Below the pieces are notes generated by a model. The model saw only the letters and a program-made list of their open reading frames with translations, did no database searches and was not told the DNA's origin. Position numbers and translations under genes: made by a program. Shown piece by piece: positions 9,682-21,836 of a DNA stretch of 64,000 bases (its first letter is position 1; each line of letters starts with the position of its first letter). The DNA comes from Nocardiopsis terrae (GTDB lineage Bacteria; Actinomycetota; Actinomycetes; Streptosporangiales; Streptosporangiaceae): assembly GCF_014651695.1 (NCBI RefSeq), contig NZ_BMXJ01000001.1, positions 102,845-166,844 of the forward strand, given 5' to 3'.

Positions 9682-10080
9682 TTACCAGACGTAAGCGAGG
9701 ACTTCGCCGCCCACGCCACGCTTCTTGGCCTGCTTGTCAGTCATCAGGCCACCGGACGTCGAAATGATCGCCACACCGAGGCCACCCAGCACGCGCGGGA
9801 GGTTCTCCTTCTTCGCGTACACCCGCAGACCGGGCTTGGAGACCCGGCGGATGCCCGCGATGGAACGCTCTCGGGTGGGGCCGTACTTCAGGTCCAGGAC
9901 GAGGTTCTGGCCGACGGGGGCCTCCTCGGTCCGCCATCCCTGAATGAAACCCTCCTGCTGGAGGATCTCGGCGATGTGCGCCTTGATCTTGGAATACGGC
10001 ATCGTCACGGTGTCGTGGTACGCCGAATTCGCGTTACGCAGACGCGTCAGCATGTCTGCGATCGGGTCGGTCATCGTCAT
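9682..10080 (-). CDS. rpsH: 30S ribosomal protein S8
   Basis: The 132-residue S8 starts [20 protein letters not shown] and ends with [20 protein letters not shown] followed by VLAYVW. The ATG at 10080 follows GGAAGG by 7 nt; longer in-frame readings have no similarity. S8 is a primary binder of 16S rRNA and in E. coli is the spc operon repressor. A 269-bp spacer separates it from rpsZ, longer than other gaps in this operon. Confidence 0.97.
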   Translation of the reverse strand: MTMTDPIADMLTRLRNANSAYHDTVTMPYSKIKAHIAEILQQEGFIQGWRTEEAPVGQNLVLDLKYGPTRERSIAGIRRVSKPGLRVYAKKENLPRVLGGLGVAIISTSGGLMTDKQAKKRGVGGEVLAYVW

Positions 10081-10308
10081 GGCCGGCTGGCCCTTCCTCA
10101 CCGCGGTTTCCGAGTGCGGGCTTTCCCAGAGCCTGCCTCCCTGAAGGGTTGCCCCCCGGGAGTGCACAAACGGACCTTCGGCGTGGTCGTGGGCACCGCG
10201 GTCCCTCTCGGGACTGCCGTGCCCTGATGGTTGGATGTTGCTGGACCGCGCACCGCCCGGTGGCGGCGGCGGACACTGCTATGAGCTACCGAGCAGGTGG
10301 TGGCTCGG

Positions 10309-10341
10309 GGGGCCGACCGCGCTGTGCGCAGGGTCGGCCCC
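10309..10341 (-). promoter_or_regulatory. Hairpin between rpsZ and rpsH
   Basis: GGGGCCGACC (10309-10318) and GGTCGGCCCC (10332-10341) form a 10-bp stem starting 9 bp after the rpsZ stop. With the 269-bp spacer it looks like an internal attenuation or processing point of the spc operon. There is no U-tract. Confidence 0.45.
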
Positions 10342-10349
10342 GCCGGGAA

Positions 10350-10535
10350 CTACCAGCTCGACTTGGTGATGCCGGGCAGCTCGCCCCGGTGCGCCATCTC
10401 GCGGAAGCAGATACGGCACAGGCCGAACTTCCGGAAGACGGCACGCGGACGGCCGCACCGCGAGCATCGAGTATACGCACGAACGCCGAACTTCGGCTTC
10501 CGCTGCGCCTTCGCAATCAGGGACTTCTTAGCCAT
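10350..10535 (-). CDS. rpsZ: 30S ribosomal protein S14, zinc type Z
   Basis: This 61-residue protein ([20 protein letters not shown]...) carries two CxxC pairs, CSRC and CRIC, that bind zinc, so it is the short C+ S14 rather than the 100-residue zinc-free form. The start at 10535 is the conserved MAKKSL; a longer in-frame extension is not conserved. It is sometimes called rpsN. Confidence 0.96.
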   Translation of the reverse strand: MAKKSLIAKAQRKPKFGVRAYTRCSRCGRPRAVFRKFGLCRICFREMAHRGELPGITKSSW

Positions 10536-10548
10536 CTGTGGTAACCCC

Positions 10549-11124
10549 TCAGGCTTCCTTGAACGGGAAACCGAGCCGCTTGAGCAGGCTGCGGCCTTGT
10601 TCGTCGCTGGTCGCCGTCGTGACAACCGTGATGTCCATCCCACGCTGACGGTCGACCTTGTCCGGGTCGATCTCGTGGAACATGACCTGTTCGGTCAGAC
10701 CGAACGTGTAGTTGCCGTTCCCGTCGAACTGCTTCGGGGAAAGGCCACGGAAGTCCCGAATCCGGGGCAGGGCCAGCGAGAGCATCCGGTCGAGGAACTC
10801 CCACATCCGGTCGCCGCGCAGCGTGACGCTGGCGCCGATCGGCTGTCCCTCGCGCAGCTTGAACTGCGCGATGGAGTTCTTGGCCCGGTTGATCTTCGGC
10901 TTCTGGCCGGTGATCGCCGACAGGTCGGCGATCGCGCCCTGGATCAGCTTCGCGTCACGAGCCGCCTCGCCCACGCCCATGTTGACCACGATCTTCGTGA
11001 GACCGGGGATCTGCATGACGTTGGCGATGTCGAACTCGTCCTTGAGGCCCGCAGCGATCTCGTTGCGGTACTTCTCCTTGAGCCGCGGCATCGGAGGTGC
11101 GGTGATGTCGTTGGTAACCGTCAT
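10549..11124 (-). CDS. rplE: 50S ribosomal protein L5
   Basis: This 191-residue protein has the L5 motifs [20 protein letters not shown] and [12 protein letters not shown], and [20 protein letters not shown] near the C-terminus. It binds 5S rRNA and contacts P-site tRNA. Its ATG overlaps the rplX stop by 1 nt. Confidence 0.97.
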   Translation of the reverse strand: MTVTNDITAPPMPRLKEKYRNEIAAGLKDEFDIANVMQIPGLTKIVVNMGVGEAARDAKLIQGAIADLSAITGQKPKINRAKNSIAQFKLREGQPIGASVTLRGDRMWEFLDRMLSLALPRIRDFRGLSPKQFDGNGNYTFGLTEQVMFHEIDPDKVDRQRGMDITVVTTATSDEQGRSLLKRLGFPFKEA

Positions 11125-11429
11125 CAGATGTCCTTACCGGTGCGGCGGGAGACCCGAACCTTGGTTCCGTCTTCCTCGAAGCGGTAGCCGACCCGAGCGG
11201 CCTTACCGTCCTCCGCGAGCGCAACGTTGCTCACGTGGATGGGGGCCTCCTTGGTGACGACCTCGCCCTGCTGGCCGCCCGCCGGGTTGGCCTTCCTGTG
11301 CTTCTTGACCAGGTTGACGCCCTCGACGATGACACGGTCGTCCTTCGGCATGGCCTTGACGACCTTGCCGGTGGCACCCTTGTCCTTGCCGGCGAGAACG
11401 ATGACCTCGTCGCCAGATTTGATCTTCAT
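11124..11429 (-). CDS. rplX: 50S ribosomal protein L24
   Basis: This 101-residue protein starts [20 protein letters not shown], the KOW motif of L24, an assembly initiator at the tunnel exit. It lies 3 bp after rplN and overlaps rplE by 1 nt. Confidence 0.97.
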   Translation of the reverse strand: MKIKSGDEVIVLAGKDKGATGKVVKAMPKDDRVIVEGVNLVKKHRKANPAGGQQGEVVTKEAPIHVSNVALAEDGKAARVGYRFEEDGTKVRVSRRTGKDI

Positions 11430-11432
11430 CGC

Positions 11433-11801
11433 TTAGAGCACCTCCGGCGCCAGCGAAATGATGCGCATGTACTTCTTGTCACGCAGCTCACGGCCGACCG
11501 GGCCGAAGATGCGGGTGCCTCGCGGGTCCCCACCGTCCTTGATGAGCACGGCAGCGTTCTCATCGAAGCGGATGTAGGAGCCGTCGGGCCGGCGGCGCTC
11601 CTTAGCGGTGCGCACGACAACGGCCTTGACGACGTCGCCCTTCTTGACTCCAGCGCCAGGCAGGGCGTCCTTCACCGTGGCGACGATAGTGTCGCCGATC
11701 CCGGCGTAGCGCCGACCCGAGCCACCGAGAACACGGATGGTAAGGATCTCCTTGGCACCCGTGTTGTCGGCGACCTTGAGTCGCGACTCCTGCTGAATCA
11801 C
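11433..11801 (-). CDS. rplN: 50S ribosomal protein L14
   Basis: This 122-residue L14 starts (M)[19 protein letters not shown] from a GTG at 11801, preceded by AGGAG at 5-nt spacing. It ends [18 protein letters not shown], giving exactly the canonical length. L14 forms part of intersubunit bridges. It opens the spc operon; a roughly 100-bp spacer separates it from rpsQ. Confidence 0.97.
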   Translation of the reverse strand: MIQQESRLKVADNTGAKEILTIRVLGGSGRRYAGIGDTIVATVKDALPGAGVKKGDVVKAVVVRTAKERRRPDGSYIRFDENAAVLIKDGGDPRGTRIFGPVGRELRDKKYMRIISLAPEVL

Positions 11802-11905
11802 GTCTGCTCCTGATGTGATGCGTGCGGTCCACTGCCGCACGGCTAGGTGGTCTCACCCCTCGCGTCGGCGGCCGACAACGTGTGTCGGCCGCCGACAGGC
11901 TGGGG

Positions 11906-12178
11906 TTACTTAGCCTTCTCCAGGATCTCCACGACGCGCCAACGCTTCGTCGCGGAGAGCGGCCGGGTCTCCATCATGCGGACCCGGTCGCCGACGCCAG
12001 CGGAGTTCGCCTCGTCATGGGCCTTGTACTTGGTCGTCCTACGGATGACCTTGCCGTACAGGGCGTGCTTGACGCGGTCCTCAACCTCGACAACGACGGT
12101 CTTGTCCATCTTGTCGCTGACGACGTAGCCCTCGCGCACCTTGCGGTAGTTGCGCGTCGCGGTCTGGTTCTCACTCAT
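11906..12178 (-). CDS. rpsQ: 30S ribosomal protein S17
   Basis: This 90-residue OB-fold protein includes [20 protein letters not shown] and [11 protein letters not shown], typical of S17, a primary 16S rRNA binder. It overlaps rpmC by 4 nt. It is the last gene of the S10 operon. Confidence 0.97.
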   Translation of the reverse strand: MSENQTATRNYRKVREGYVVSDKMDKTVVVEVEDRVKHALYGKVIRRTTKYKAHDEANSAGVGDRVRMMETRPLSATKRWRVVEILEKAK

Positions 12179-12429
12179 TCGGCTGCTTCCTTCGTCTCCT
12201 CAGCCGACTCACCAGACAGCGGGACGATGCCCAGCTCGTGCTCGCGCAGGATCGTGTAGATCCGCGCGATCTCGCGCTTGACAGTGCGCAGACGGCTGTG
12301 GTTGTCGAGCTGACCGGTGGCGGCCTGGAAGCGGAGGTTGAAGAGCTCTTCCTTGGCTTCCTTGAGCTTCGTGACCAGGTCCTCGACGGACTGGTCGCGC
12401 AGCTCGTGGGCAGTCACGGACTTTGCCAC
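12175..12429 (-). CDS. rpmC: 50S ribosomal protein L29
   Basis: L29 of 84 residues contains [20 protein letters not shown] and [13 protein letters not shown]. Two GTG starts are possible, 12438 and 12429. The one at 12429 was chosen because GGAGG lies about 10 nt upstream and it overlaps the rplP stop as TAGTG; for 12438 the GGAGG is only 1 nt away. L29 is at the tunnel exit next to L23. Confidence 0.93.
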   Translation of the reverse strand: MAKSVTAHELRDQSVEDLVTKLKEAKEELFNLRFQAATGQLDNHSRLRTVKREIARIYTILREHELGIVPLSGESAEETKEAAE

Positions 12430-12845
12430 TACTCCCACACCTCCCGCTTAACAAACTTGCACTTCATCGGGAGCTTGTGCATCGCACGGCGCAGGGCCTC
12501 CTTGGCCACGGCCTCGGGCACGCCCGACAGCTCGAACATCACACGCCCGGGCTTGACCGGCGCGACCCACCACTCGGGCGAACCCTTACCGGAACCCATA
12601 CGGACCTCGGCGGGCTTCTTCGTCAGCGGACGGTCCGGGAAGATGTTGATCCACACCTTGCCGCCACGCTTGATGTGACGCGTCATGGCGATACGAGCGG
12701 ACTCGATCTGACGGTTCGTCACGTAGGCCGACTCCAGAGCCTGGATGCCGTACTCGCCGAAGTTGATCGACGTGCCACCCTTGGCCTTGCCGCGCAGGTC
12801 CGGGTGGTGCTGCTTGCGGTACTTGACCTTACGAGGAATAAGCAC
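12429..12845 (-). CDS. rplP: 50S ribosomal protein L16
   Basis: This 138-residue protein starts [20 protein letters not shown] and contains [20 protein letters not shown], the L16 signature. It organises A-site tRNA and helps assembly of the peptidyl transferase centre. It lies 3 bp after rpsC. Confidence 0.98.
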   Translation of the reverse strand: MLIPRKVKYRKQHHPDLRGKAKGGTSINFGEYGIQALESAYVTNRQIESARIAMTRHIKRGGKVWINIFPDRPLTKKPAEVRMGSGKGSPEWWVAPVKPGRVMFELSGVPEAVAKEALRRAMHKLPMKCKFVKREVWE

Positions 12846-12848
12846 GGG

Positions 12849-13636
<788 letters not shown>

Positions 13637-13637
<1 letters not shown>

Positions 13638-14005
13638 TATCGGGTCCTTTCCTTCGTCTTGGACGAGGCGCCCGAGTTCTCAGCGACGACCACGGTGATG
13701 TGGCTCGTGCGCTTCGTGACCCGGAAAGCCCGGCCGAAGCCTCGGGGGCGAATGCGCTTCAGGGTCGGACCCTCGTCCACCCACACGCGCTCGACCACCA
13801 GGGTCTCGCGGTCCAGCTTGTCGTTGTGCTCAGCGTTGGCGATGGCGCTTGCCAGCACCTTGCCAACAGGCTCGCTAGCCGACTGGGGCGCGAACCGGAG
13901 CACCGCCTGTGCCTCGTCAGCGGGCAACCCGCGAATAAGGTCCGCCACCCGGCGAGCCTTCCGGGGCGTAACGCGGACGAACCGCGCCTGTGCCCTCGTT
14001 CCCAT
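13637..14005 (-). CDS. rplV: 50S ribosomal protein L22
   Basis: The 122-residue L22 starts [20 protein letters not shown] and has [13 protein letters not shown] and [20 protein letters not shown]. The ATG at 14005 follows GAGGG at 7 nt; a GTG six codons upstream has no ribosome-binding site. L22's hairpin lines the exit tunnel and is a macrolide-resistance site; no deletion is visible. Confidence 0.95.
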
Positions 14006-14079
14006 CGCTTTTCCCTCGCTCACGGAAATTCATTCCCCACTCACCGTGGAGAAAATGGTTCTTACAACTGCTGCAACCG

Positions 14080-14358
14080 CTAACGGCGGCTACGGCGGTC
14101 TTCCTTGACGTGGCTACGGAAAGTACGCGTGGGAGCGAACTCACCGAGCTTGTGGCCGACCATCGACTCCGACACGAACACCGGAACGTGCTTGCGTCCG
14201 TCGTGGACGGCGATCGTGTGACCGATCATCTCCGGGACGATCATGGACCGCCGGGACCACGTCTTGATGACGTTCTTGGTCCCCTTCTCGTTCTGGACTT
14301 CCACCTTCTTGATGAGGTGGTCGTCGACGAAGGGACCCTTCTTAAGGCTACGTGGCAT
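14080..14358 (-). CDS. rpsS: 30S ribosomal protein S19
   Basis: This 92-residue protein begins [20 protein letters not shown] and contains [20 protein letters not shown], both diagnostic for S19. It sits on the 30S head with S13. Length is normal. Confidence 0.98.
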   Translation of the reverse strand: MPRSLKKGPFVDDHLIKKVEVQNEKGTKNVIKTWSRRSMIVPEMIGHTIAVHDGRKHVPVFVSESMVGHKLGEFAPTRTFRSHVKEDRRSRR

Positions 14359-14370
14359 CAGACGTGCTCC

Positions 14371-15210
14371 TTACCGCTTCTTCTTACCGCTACGCCGACG
14401 CCGCACGATCAGCTTGTCGCTGGCCTTGTTCTTGGTCCGGGTCCGGCCTTCCTTCTGGCCCCAGGGGCTGACCGGGTGACGACCACCGGAGGTCTTGCCC
14501 TCACCACCACCGTGCGGGTGGTCGACCGGGTTCATGACCACACCGCGGACGGTCGGGCGCTTGCCCTTCCACCGCGAGCGGCCGGCCTTGCCCCAGTTGA
14601 TGTTGGACTGCTCGGCGTTGCCGACCTGGCCAACCGTGGCGCGGCAGGAGATCTCGACCATGCGCATCTCACCGGAGGGCATACGCAGCGTGGCGTAGCC
14701 GCCCTCCTTGGCGAGGAGCTGGATCTGCGACCCCGCGGAACGGCCCAGCTTGGCACCGCCGCCCGGCTTCAGCTCGACCGCGTGCACGAACGTACCCGTG
14801 GGGATGTTGCGCAGCGGGAGGCAGTTGCCCGGCTTGATGTCGGACTGGGGGCCGTTCTCGACCTTGTCACCCTGCTTGAGGCCGGCGGGCGCCAGAATGT
14901 AGCGCTTCTCACCGTCCACGTAGTGCAGCAGGGCAATGCGAGCAGTGCGGTTGGGGTCGTACTCGATGTGAGCGACCTTGGCCGGCACGCCGTCCTTGTC
15001 GTGACGACGGAAGTCGATCACGCGGTAGGCGCGCTTGTGGCCGCCACCCTGGTGACGAGCGGTGATCCGGCCGTGGCCGTTACGACCGCCCTTGGAGTGA
15101 AGCGGACGAACCAGGGACTTCTCCGGCTCCGAGCGCGTGATTTCGACGAAGTCGCTCACGCTGGAGCCGCGACGACCCGGCGTCGTCGGCTTGTACTTAC
15201 GAATGCCCAT
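14371..15210 (-). CDS. rplB: 50S ribosomal protein L2
   Basis: This 279-residue protein contains [20 protein letters not shown] and the C-terminal [20 protein letters not shown], including the conserved His linked to peptidyl transferase function. L2 joins the subunits and binds 23S rRNA. It stands 58 bp after rplW. Confidence 0.98.
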   Translation of the reverse strand: MGIRKYKPTTPGRRGSSVSDFVEITRSEPEKSLVRPLHSKGGRNGHGRITARHQGGGHKRAYRVIDFRRHDKDGVPAKVAHIEYDPNRTARIALLHYVDGEKRYILAPAGLKQGDKVENGPQSDIKPGNCLPLRNIPTGTFVHAVELKPGGGAKLGRSAGSQIQLLAKEGGYATLRMPSGEMRMVEISCRATVGQVGNAEQSNINWGKAGRSRWKGKRPTVRGVVMNPVDHPHGGGEGKTSGGRHPVSPWGQKEGRTRTKNKASDKLIVRRRRSGKKKR

Positions 15211-15268
15211 CTTCTTCGCGCATTCCTTTACGTATTGCTTGGTGTGTAGCGGTCAGACCCTGAGAAGG

Positions 15269-15559
15269 TCAGACACCGAAGATGTCGATCCGCTGGCCGT
15301 CGGCCACGCTGACGATCGCTCGCTTGGTGTCGGGACGCTTCCCGAAACCGAAACGGGTCCGCTTGCGCTTACCCTTCCGGTTGATCGTGTTCACGCTCGT
15401 GACCTTCACCTCGAAGATCTTCTCGATCGCGATCTTGATCTGGGTCTTGTTGGCGTCGGGGCGAACGATGAACGTGTACTTGTTCTCGTCCATGAGCCCG
15501 TAGCTCTTCTCGGAGATCACCGGCTCGACGATGATGTCCCGGTGGTCGGCGATCCTCAC
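15269..15559 (-). CDS. rplW: 50S ribosomal protein L23
   Basis: This 96-residue protein has [20 protein letters not shown] and the hairpin region [21 protein letters not shown]23 docks trigger factor and SRP at the tunnel exit. It overlaps rplD by 4 nt. Confidence 0.97.
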   Translation of the reverse strand: MRIADHRDIIVEPVISEKSYGLMDENKYTFIVRPDANKTQIKIAIEKIFEVKVTSVNTINRKGKRKRTRFGFGKRPDTKRAIVSVADGQRIDIFGV

Positions 15560-16227
15560 TGGTCGTCCTCCTCGGACTCAGCGGCCTTCGAGGTACCGGC
15601 CGCGTGGGCCAGGAACTCGGCGTAGCCCGCCTCGGTGAAGACCACGTCGTCCGCGTACAGGACGTCGTAGGTGTTCACCTGGTCCGCGTCGAGGATGTGC
15701 ACCTCTTCGAGGTTGCGCAGGGCGCGCCGGTTGTGCTCGTCCTCGCGGGCCAGGACGACGAGAACCTTGTCGGACTCGGTGACCTGGCGCAGCGCCTTCA
15801 GAGCGTTCTGCGTGAGCTTGGCATCCGCGTCCTCGGCCACGAACTGGCTGACGACGTGGATACGGCCGTGGTTGGCCCGGTCGGAGAGGGCACCGCGCAG
15901 GGCGGCGGCCTTCATCTTCTTCGGGGTCCGCTGGCTGTAGTCACGCGGCTGGGGACCGTGAACGGTGCCACCACCGGTGTACTGCGGGGCGCGGATCGAG
16001 CCCTGACGGGCGCGACCGGTTCCCTTCTGGCGGTAGGGCTTCTTGCCACCGCCGCGGACGTCGCCGCGGGTCTTGGTGGCGTGGGTGCCCTGCCGACCGG
16101 CAGCCAGCTGGCCGTTCACGACCTGGTGGATCAGCGGAATGCTGACCTGCTGGGCGAAGACGGACTCGGGAAGCTCCACGCTGCCCTTGGAACCGCCTTC
16201 AGGGTTCTTGACCTCGATCTGGGCCAT
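15556..16227 (-). CDS. rplD: 50S ribosomal protein L4
   Basis: This 223-residue protein shows the L4 loop [20 protein letters not shown] followed by [20 protein letters not shown], which reaches the tunnel constriction. In many bacteria L4 represses the S10 operon; whether it does so here cannot be seen. It lies 3 bp after rplC. Confidence 0.97.
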   Translation of the reverse strand: MAQIEVKNPEGGSKGSVELPESVFAQQVSIPLIHQVVNGQLAAGRQGTHATKTRGDVRGGGKKPYRQKGTGRARQGSIRAPQYTGGGTVHGPQPRDYSQRTPKKMKAAALRGALSDRANHGRIHVVSQFVAEDADAKLTQNALKALRQVTESDKVLVVLAREDEHNRRALRNLEEVHILDADQVNTYDVLYADDVVFTEAGYAEFLAHAAGTSKAAESEEDDQ

Positions 16228-16230
16228 GGC

Positions 16231-16881
16231 TTACTTGTCCCCCTTCACAGCGGTGCGGACGAGCACCAGACCGCCGTTGGGACCGGGCACAGCACCCTTG
16301 ACCAGGATGAGGCCCTTCTCCGCGTCCACGGAGTGGACGGTCAGGTTCTGGATGGTCTTGCGCACGTTGCCCATGCGCCCGGCCATCCGCATGCCCTTGA
16401 AAACGCGGCCGGGAGTGGCGCAGCCGCCGATGGAACCGGGCGAGCGGTGCTTGCGCTGGGTGCCGTGCGTGGCGGAGAGACCACGGAAACCGTGGCGCTT
16501 CATCACACCGGCGAAGCCCTTGCCCTTGCTCTTGCCCGTGATGTCGACCTTCTGGCCGATCTCGAACGAGGCGGCGTCGACCTCCTGGCCGAGCTGGTAC
16601 TCGGAGGCGTCGGTGGTGCGCACCTCGACGTAGTGACGGCGCGGGGTCAGGTCGTTCGCGCGCAGGTAGTCGCCGAGAGGCTTGTTGACCTTGCGCGGGT
16701 TGATCTGCCCGTAGCCGAGCTGGATGGCGGAGTAGCCATCGGTGTCCGGAGTCCGGATGCGGCTCACGACGCACGGACCGGCCTTCAGGACGGTTACCGG
16801 CACCATCTTGCCGGCGTCGTCGAAGACCTGGGTCATGCCGAGCTTTTCGCCCAGAACTCCCTTGATCTGCTTGGTGGCCAT
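16231..16881 (-). CDS. rplC: 50S ribosomal protein L3
   Basis: This 216-residue protein starts [20 protein letters not shown] and has [20 protein letters not shown] and [12 protein letters not shown]3 is an assembly initiator near the peptidyl transferase centre. Confidence 0.98.
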   Translation of the reverse strand: MATKQIKGVLGEKLGMTQVFDDAGKMVPVTVLKAGPCVVSRIRTPDTDGYSAIQLGYGQINPRKVNKPLGDYLRANDLTPRRHYVEVRTTDASEYQLGQEVDAASFEIGQKVDITGKSKGKGFAGVMKRHGFRGLSATHGTQRKHRSPGSIGGCATPGRVFKGMRMAGRMGNVRKTIQNLTVHSVDAEKGLILVKGAVPGPNGGLVLVRTAVKGDK

Positions 16882-16893
16882 GTCTGTGCGTCC

Positions 16894-17202
16894 TTAAAGC
16901 TTGATCTCGATGTCAACGCCAGCCGGCAGGTCGAGACGCATAAGCGAGTCGACCGTCTTCGGTGTGGGGTCGATGATGTCGATCAGCCGCTTGTGGGTGC
17001 GCATCTCGAAGTGCTCGCGCGAGTCCTTGTACTTGTGCGGCGATCGGATGACGCAGTAAACGTTCTTCTCCGTCGGCAGCGGCACCGGGCCCGCGACCTG
17101 TGCGCCAGTTCGCGTCACAGTCTCAACGATCTTGCGCGCCGAGCTGTCGATGACCTCGTGGTCATAGGCCTTTAGCCGAATGCGGATCTTTTGTCCCGCC
17201 AT
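16894..17202 (-). CDS. rpsJ: 30S ribosomal protein S10
   Basis: This 102-residue protein starts [20 protein letters not shown] and has RTHKRLIDI. It is first in the S10 operon and is also NusE in antitermination complexes. The 259-bp spacer upstream holds the tuf terminators and presumably the S10 promoter, which could not be placed. Confidence 0.98.
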   Translation of the reverse strand: MAGQKIRIRLKAYDHEVIDSSARKIVETVTRTGAQVAGPVPLPTEKNVYCVIRSPHKYKDSREHFEMRTHKRLIDIIDPTPKTVDSLMRLDLPAGVDIEIKL

Positions 17203-17321
17203 GTGGCCTGTTCGTCCTTCGCTTCAGTGTCCGTAACGGTGAGCTGTCCCGGTCACAGACGCCCAGGCCCGTCGGCGAATCCGCCGGCGTGTTCGGCCGT
17301 GAGCCCCTATTCCCTTGAGAA

Positions 17322-17347
17322 ACCGCAACAGGGCTTGCCCCTGCGGT
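17322..17347 (-). terminator. Second hairpin downstream of tuf
   Basis: ACCGCA (17322-17327) and TGCGGT (17342-17347) flank an inner GGG/CCC stem. On the minus strand TTTCTC follows. With the longer hairpin at 17385-17422 it makes a tandem pair at the end of the str operon. Confidence 0.5.
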
Positions 17348-17384
17348 GCGTCACCGTCACAGAGCCCGATGACGTCTTGTCAGT

Positions 17385-17422
17385 GTGGTGGGTGGGCCGC
17401 GGTGAGGCGGCCCACCCACCAC
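17385..17422 (-). terminator. Terminator of the str operon (tuf)
   Basis: A perfect 16-bp stem, GTGGTGGGTGGGCCGC with GCGGCCCACCCACCAC, has a 6-nt loop and begins 39 nt after the tuf stop. Stem length and position make this a confident terminator despite the absence of a U-tract, as is common in high-GC actinobacteria. Confidence 0.85.
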
Positions 17423-17461
17423 GTCGGGGCGGCTCCTCAGGGGGCCACCCCAACGTGTGTG

Positions 17462-18655
17462 CTACTTGAGGATCTTCGTGACGCGACCCGCGCCCACGGT
17501 CCGGCCACCCTCACGGATGGCGAACTTCAGGCCCTCTTCCATCGCGACCGGCTGGATCAGCACGACGGACATCTCGGTGTTGTCACCGGGCATGACCATC
17601 TCGGTGCCCTCCGGCAGCGTCACGACGCCGGTGACGTCGGTGGTGCGGAAGTAGAACTGCGGGCGGTAGTTGTTGAAGAACGGCGTGTGGCGGCCACCCT
17701 CGTCCTTGGACAGGATGACGACCTGACCCTCGAACTCGGTGTGCGGGGTGGTCGTGCCGGGCTTGATCACGACCTGGCCGCGCTCGACGTCCTCGCGCTT
17801 GATGCCGCGCAGGAGCAGACCGACGTTGTCGCCGGCCTGGCCCTGGTCGAGCAGCTTGCGGAACATCTCAACACCGGTGACGGTGGTGGTCTGCTTGTCT
17901 TCCTTGATACCGACGATGTCAACGGTCTCGTTGACGTTGACGATACCGCGCTCGATACGGCCGGTGACGACGGTGCCGCGACCGGTGATCGAGAAGACGT
18001 CCTCGATCGGCATCAGGAAGGGCTTCTCGGTGTCACGCTCGGGCTCCGGGATGAAGCTGTCGACCGTGCCCATGAGCTCCAGGACGGCCTTGCCCCACTC
18101 GGCGTCGCCCTCGAGCGCCTTCAGAGCCGAGACCTTGGTGACGGGAACGTCGTCGCCGGGGAACTCGTACTCGCTGAGCAGCTCACGGACCTCGAGCTCG
18201 ACGAGCTCGAAGATCTCGTCGTCGTCCACCATGTCGGCCTTGTTCAGGGCGACGACGATGGCGGGGACGCCGACCTGGCGGGCCAGGAGCACGTGCTCCT
18301 TGGTCTGCGGCATCGGGCCGTCGGTGGCGGCCACGACCAGGATCGCGCCGTCCATCTGCGCGGCACCCGTGATCATGTTCTTCACGTAGTCCGCGTGGCC
18401 GGGGCAGTCGACGTGAGCGTAGTGACGCTCGGTCGTCTGGTACTCGACGTGAGCGACGGAGATGGTGATACCGCGCTCGCGCTCCTCCGGAGCGTTGTCG
18501 ATGTCCTCGAACGGGGTGAACGGGTTCAGGTCCGGGTACGCGTCGTGCAGCACCTTGGTGATGGCTGCGGTCAGCGTGGTCTTGCCGTGGTCAATGTGAC
18601 CGATGGTGCCGATGTTGACGTGCGGCTTAGTCCGCTCGAACTTTTCCTTCGCCAC
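17462..18655 (-). CDS. tuf: Translation elongation factor Tu
   Basis: The 397-residue EF-Tu has [11 protein letters not shown] (P-loop), [25 protein letters not shown] (G3) and NKADMVDD (G4), then the two beta-barrel domains ending [12 protein letters not shown]. It carries aminoacyl-tRNA to the A site. It is the last gene of the str operon. Confidence 0.98.
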   Translation of the reverse strand: MAKEKFERTKPHVNIGTIGHIDHGKTTLTAAITKVLHDAYPDLNPFTPFEDIDNAPEERERGITISVAHVEYQTTERHYAHVDCPGHADYVKNMITGAAQMDGAILVVAATDGPMPQTKEHVLLARQVGVPAIVVALNKADMVDDDEIFELVELEVRELLSEYEFPGDDVPVTKVSALKALEGDAEWGKAVLELMGTVDSFIPEPERDTEKPFLMPIEDVFSITGRGTVVTGRIERGIVNVNETVDIVGIKEDKQTTTVTGVEMFRKLLDQGQAGDNVGLLLRGIKREDVERGQVVIKPGTTTPHTEFEGQVVILSKDEGGRHTPFFNNYRPQFYFRTTDVTGVVTLPEGTEMVMPGDNTEMSVVLIQPVAMEEGLKFAIREGGRTVGAGRVTKILK

Positions 18656-18736
18656 TGGAAGTCTCCTAGACGTACAGAACTATCTGACTGTGGTCCAACC
18701 CGCGGTTGCGGGAACAGCCTGGTTGCGTGTTCGCGA

Positions 18737-20848
18737 CTATTCGCCGCGAACCTTCGCCACAATTTCTTGGGCGACAGCGGACGGAACCTCCGCGTAGGAG
18801 TCGAACACCATCGAGTAGTTGGCTCGACCCTGCGTACGGCTGCGCAGGTCACCCACGTAGCCGAACATTTCCGAAAGGGGCACCTGGGCCTTGACCAGCC
18901 GGACACCGGAACGCTCGTCCATGGACTGGATCTGTCCACGACGGGAGTTCAGGTCACCGATGACGTCGCCCATGTACTCCTCGGGCGTGGTGACCTCGAC
19001 GGCCATGACCGGCTCGAGCAGCGCAGGCTTCGCGAGCCTGACGGCCTCCTTGAAGGCCATCGAACCAGCGGTCTTGAACGCCATCTCGGAGGAGTCGACG
19101 TCGTGGTACTGGCCGTCCTGCAGCGTCACCTTGATGCCGACGAGCGGGTAGTGCGCGAGCACACCCAGCTCAGCGGCCTCCTGGCAGCCCGCGTCGACCG
19201 ACGGGATGTACTCCCGCGGGATGCGGCCACCGGTGACGGAGTTGACGAACTCGTAACCCGACGCGTCGCCCTCTTCGGCCACGAGCGGCTCGAGGTCGAT
19301 CTTGACCTTGGCGAACTGGCCCGACCCACCGGTCTGCTTCTTGTGGGTGTAGACGTGGCCTTCGACCTTCTTGCGAATGGTCTCGCGGTAGGCCACCTGG
19401 GGCTTACCGATGTTCGCCTCGACCTTGAACTCGTCGCGCATGCGGTTGACCAGCACCTCGAGGTGCAGCTCACCCATGCCGGAGATCACGGTCTGGCCGG
19501 TCTGCTCGTCCGAGGCCACCTGGAAGGAGGGGTCCTCGTCGGCCAGACGCTGGATCGCGATGCCCAGCTTCTCCTGGTCGCTCTTGGTCTTGGGCTCGAT
19601 GGCCACCTCGATGACCGGAGCCGGGAAGGTCATGGACTCCAGGACGATCGGCGAGCCCTGCTCACAGAGCGTCTCACCGGTCGTGGTGTCCTTCAGGCCC
19701 ATGACCGCGACGATGTCGCCCGCGCCGGCCTCGGGGATCTCCTCACGCTTGTTGGAGTGCATGCGGTAGATCTTGCCGATGCGCTCCTTGCGGCCCTTCA
19801 GGCTGTTCAGAACCTGGGTACCTGCGGTGAGGACGCCCGAGTAGATGCGCACGTAGGTGAGCTTGCCCAGGTGCGGGTCGCTCATGATCTTGAAGACCAG
19901 TGCGGACATCGGCTCGTCCACGCTCGGCTTGCGCTCGAGCTTGGTCTCCTCGCTCTCGTCCTTGGGGTCGTGGCCCTCGATGGCGTCCACGTCCAGGGGC
20001 GAGGGGAGGTAGGCGGTGACCGCGTCGAGCAGGGGCTGGACGCCCTTGTTCTTGAAGGCGGTGCCGCAGACCACGGGAACGGCGGTGCCGGCGATGGTGG
20101 CGCGACGGATCGCGCTCACCAGCTGCTCCTCGGTGGGCTCCTGGCCCTCCAGGTACAGCTCCATGATCTCGTCGTCGGCCTCGGCCAGCGTCTCGATGAA
20201 GGAGTCGCGGGCCTCGCGGGCGGCGTCCGTGTGGGTCTCGGGGATGTCGACCGTGTCGTACATCTCGCCGAGCTTGGCCTCGTCGTTCCAGACGTAGGCC
20301 TTCATCTTCACGAGGTCGATGACGCCCTGGAAGTCGCTCTCGGCGCCGATGTTCAGCTGGATCGGCATGGCGTTCGCGCCGAGGCGCTCACGGAACATGT
20401 CGACACAGCGCTGGAACTCCGCGCCGATCTTGTCCATCTTGTTGACGAAGCAGATCCGGGGGACCTTGTAACGGTCGGCCTGGCGCCAGACCTGCTCCGA
20501 CTGGGGCTCGACGCCTTCCTTGGCGTCGAACACCGCGACGGCACCGTCGAGCACACGCAGCGACCGCTCGACCTCGACCGTGAAGTCGACGTGGCCAGGC
20601 GTGTCGATGATGTTGATGGTGAAGTCGTCCCAGTGGGTGGTGGTAGCAGCCGAGGTAATGGTGATACCCCGCTCCTGCTCCTCCTTCATCCAGTCCATGG
20701 TGGCAGCGCCATCGTGGACCTCGCCCACCTTGTGGGTCACACCGGTGTAGTAGAGGATCCGCTCGGTCGTCGTGGTCTTGCCCGCGTCAATGTGGGCCAT
20801 GATGCCGATGTTGCGGACCTTGGCCAGGTCAAGCAAAGTCTTAGCCAT
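18737..20848 (-). CDS. fusA: Translation elongation factor G
   Basis: The 703-residue EF-G has the G motifs [27 protein letters not shown] and NKMDKIGA, and the C-terminal domains with [13 protein letters not shown] and [13 protein letters not shown]. It drives translocation. Length and order in the str operon are canonical. Confidence 0.98.
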   Translation of the reverse strand: MAKTLLDLAKVRNIGIMAHIDAGKTTTTERILYYTGVTHKVGEVHDGAATMDWMKEEQERGITITSAATTTHWDDFTINIIDTPGHVDFTVEVERSLRVLDGAVAVFDAKEGVEPQSEQVWRQADRYKVPRICFVNKMDKIGAEFQRCVDMFRERLGANAMPIQLNIGAESDFQGVIDLVKMKAYVWNDEAKLGEMYDTVDIPETHTDAAREARDSFIETLAEADDEIMELYLEGQEPTEEQLVSAIRRATIAGTAVPVVCGTAFKNKGVQPLLDAVTAYLPSPLDVDAIEGHDPKDESEETKLERKPSVDEPMSALVFKIMSDPHLGKLTYVRIYSGVLTAGTQVLNSLKGRKERIGKIYRMHSNKREEIPEAGAGDIVAVMGLKDTTTGETLCEQGSPIVLESMTFPAPVIEVAIEPKTKSDQEKLGIAIQRLADEDPSFQVASDEQTGQTVISGMGELHLEVLVNRMRDEFKVEANIGKPQVAYRETIRKKVEGHVYTHKKQTGGSGQFAKVKIDLEPLVAEEGDASGYEFVNSVTGGRIPREYIPSVDAGCQEAAELGVLAHYPLVGIKVTLQDGQYHDVDSSEMAFKTAGSMAFKEAVRLAKPALLEPVMAVEVTTPEEYMGDVIGDLNSRRGQIQSMDERSGVRLVKAQVPLSEMFGYVGDLRSRTQGRANYSMVFDSYAEVPSAVAQEIVAKVRGE

Positions 20849-20893
20849 GAGGCTCGTCTTCCCTAGGTCTCAAGGAATCGATTCGCCGCGGGA

Positions 20894-21364
20894 TTACCAG
20901 CGGTAGTGGGCGAAGGCCTTGTTCGACTCGGCCATCTTGTGCGTGTCCTCACGCTTCTTGACAGCCGCGCCCAGACCGTTGCTGGCGTCAACCAGCTCGT
21001 TCATCAGACGCTCCGTCATGGTCTTCTCACGACGCTTGCGCGAGAAGTCGACCAGCCAGCGCAGGGCCAGCGTGGTGGACCGGGAGGCGCGAACCTCGAC
21101 CGGCACCTGGTAGGTCGCGCCACCGACACGGCGGCTGCGGACCTCCAGCGCGGGCTTGATGTTGTCCAGGGCTCGCTTGAGGACGACGAGCGGGTCCTGA
21201 CCGGTCTTCTCACGGGCGCCTTCGAGGGCGTCGTAGACGACGCTCTGTGCGATGGAGCGCTTGCCGTCGAGGAGCACCTTGTTGATGAGTGCGGTGACGA
21301 GCGGCGAGCCGTAAACCGGGTCGGTGATGAGCTGGCGCTTCGGCGCCGGGCCCTTGCGCGGCAT
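20894..21364 (-). CDS. rpsG: 30S ribosomal protein S7
   Basis: This 156-residue protein starts [20 protein letters not shown] and has [21 protein letters not shown]7 nucleates 30S head assembly and in E. coli represses the str operon. It lies 2 bp after rpsL. Confidence 0.98.
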   Translation of the reverse strand: MPRKGPAPKRQLITDPVYGSPLVTALINKVLLDGKRSIAQSVVYDALEGAREKTGQDPLVVLKRALDNIKPALEVRSRRVGGATYQVPVEVRASRSTTLALRWLVDFSRKRREKTMTERLMNELVDASNGLGAAVKKREDTHKMAESNKAFAHYRW

Positions 21365-21366
21365 GC

Positions 21367-21738
21367 TTACTTCTCCTTCTTGGCGCCGTAGTGGCTACGG
21401 GCCTGCTTGCGGCCCCGGACACCCTGGGTGTCGAGCGAACCGCGGACAATTCGGTAGCGGACGCCCGGCAGGTCCTTCACTCGACCGCCACGAACCAGCA
21501 CGATGCTGTGCTCCTGGAGGTTGTGACCAATGCCGGGAATGTAGGCCGTGACCTCGATGCCGCTGCTCAGCTTGACGCGAGCGACCTTACGCAGAGCGGA
21601 GTTCGGCTTCTTCGGCGTAGTGGTGTAGACACGCGTGCACACACCACGACGCTGCGGACTCCCCTTCAGCGCCGGGGTCTTGTTCTTTGCGACCTTGTCC
21701 TGTCGGCCCTTGCGGACCAGCTGCTGGATGGTGGGCAC
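21367..21738 (-). CDS. rpsL: 30S ribosomal protein S12
   Basis: S12 starts (M)[19 protein letters not shown] from a GTG at 21738 and is 123 residues long. The streptomycin-relevant loops read [18 protein letters not shown] and [14 protein letters not shown], with wild-type Lys at both resistance positions. A long in-frame extension upstream is only leader sequence. First gene of the str operon. Confidence 0.97.
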   Translation of the reverse strand: MPTIQQLVRKGRQDKVAKNKTPALKGSPQRRGVCTRVYTTTPKKPNSALRKVARVKLSSGIEVTAYIPGIGHNLQEHSIVLVRGGRVKDLPGVRYRIVRGSLDTQGVRGRKQARSHYGAKKEK

Positions 21739-21817
21739 CGCGTCTCCGTCTTCCTCGTGACCTACGCCGGTTCTCGTAGCCGATATCGCTATTGACCTGC
21801 TGAATTTCCCGAAACTC

Positions 21818-21836
21818 CCCGACCCCCGGGGTCGGG
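21818..21836 (-). promoter_or_regulatory. rpsL: Palindromic hairpin in the rpsL leader
   Basis: CCCGACCCCCGGGGTCGGG folds as an 8-bp stem with a 3-nt loop, about 80 nt upstream of the rpsL GTG and inside a leader of some 250 nt. It could be an attenuation or r-protein binding element. The rest of 21739-21999 holds no gene. Confidence 0.4.

Noticed and set aside
17315..20866. Long plus-strand open frame opposite tuf and fusA
   Set aside because: Antisense of two highly conserved genes; composition (Leu/Asp/Val-rich) is an artefact of codon bias.
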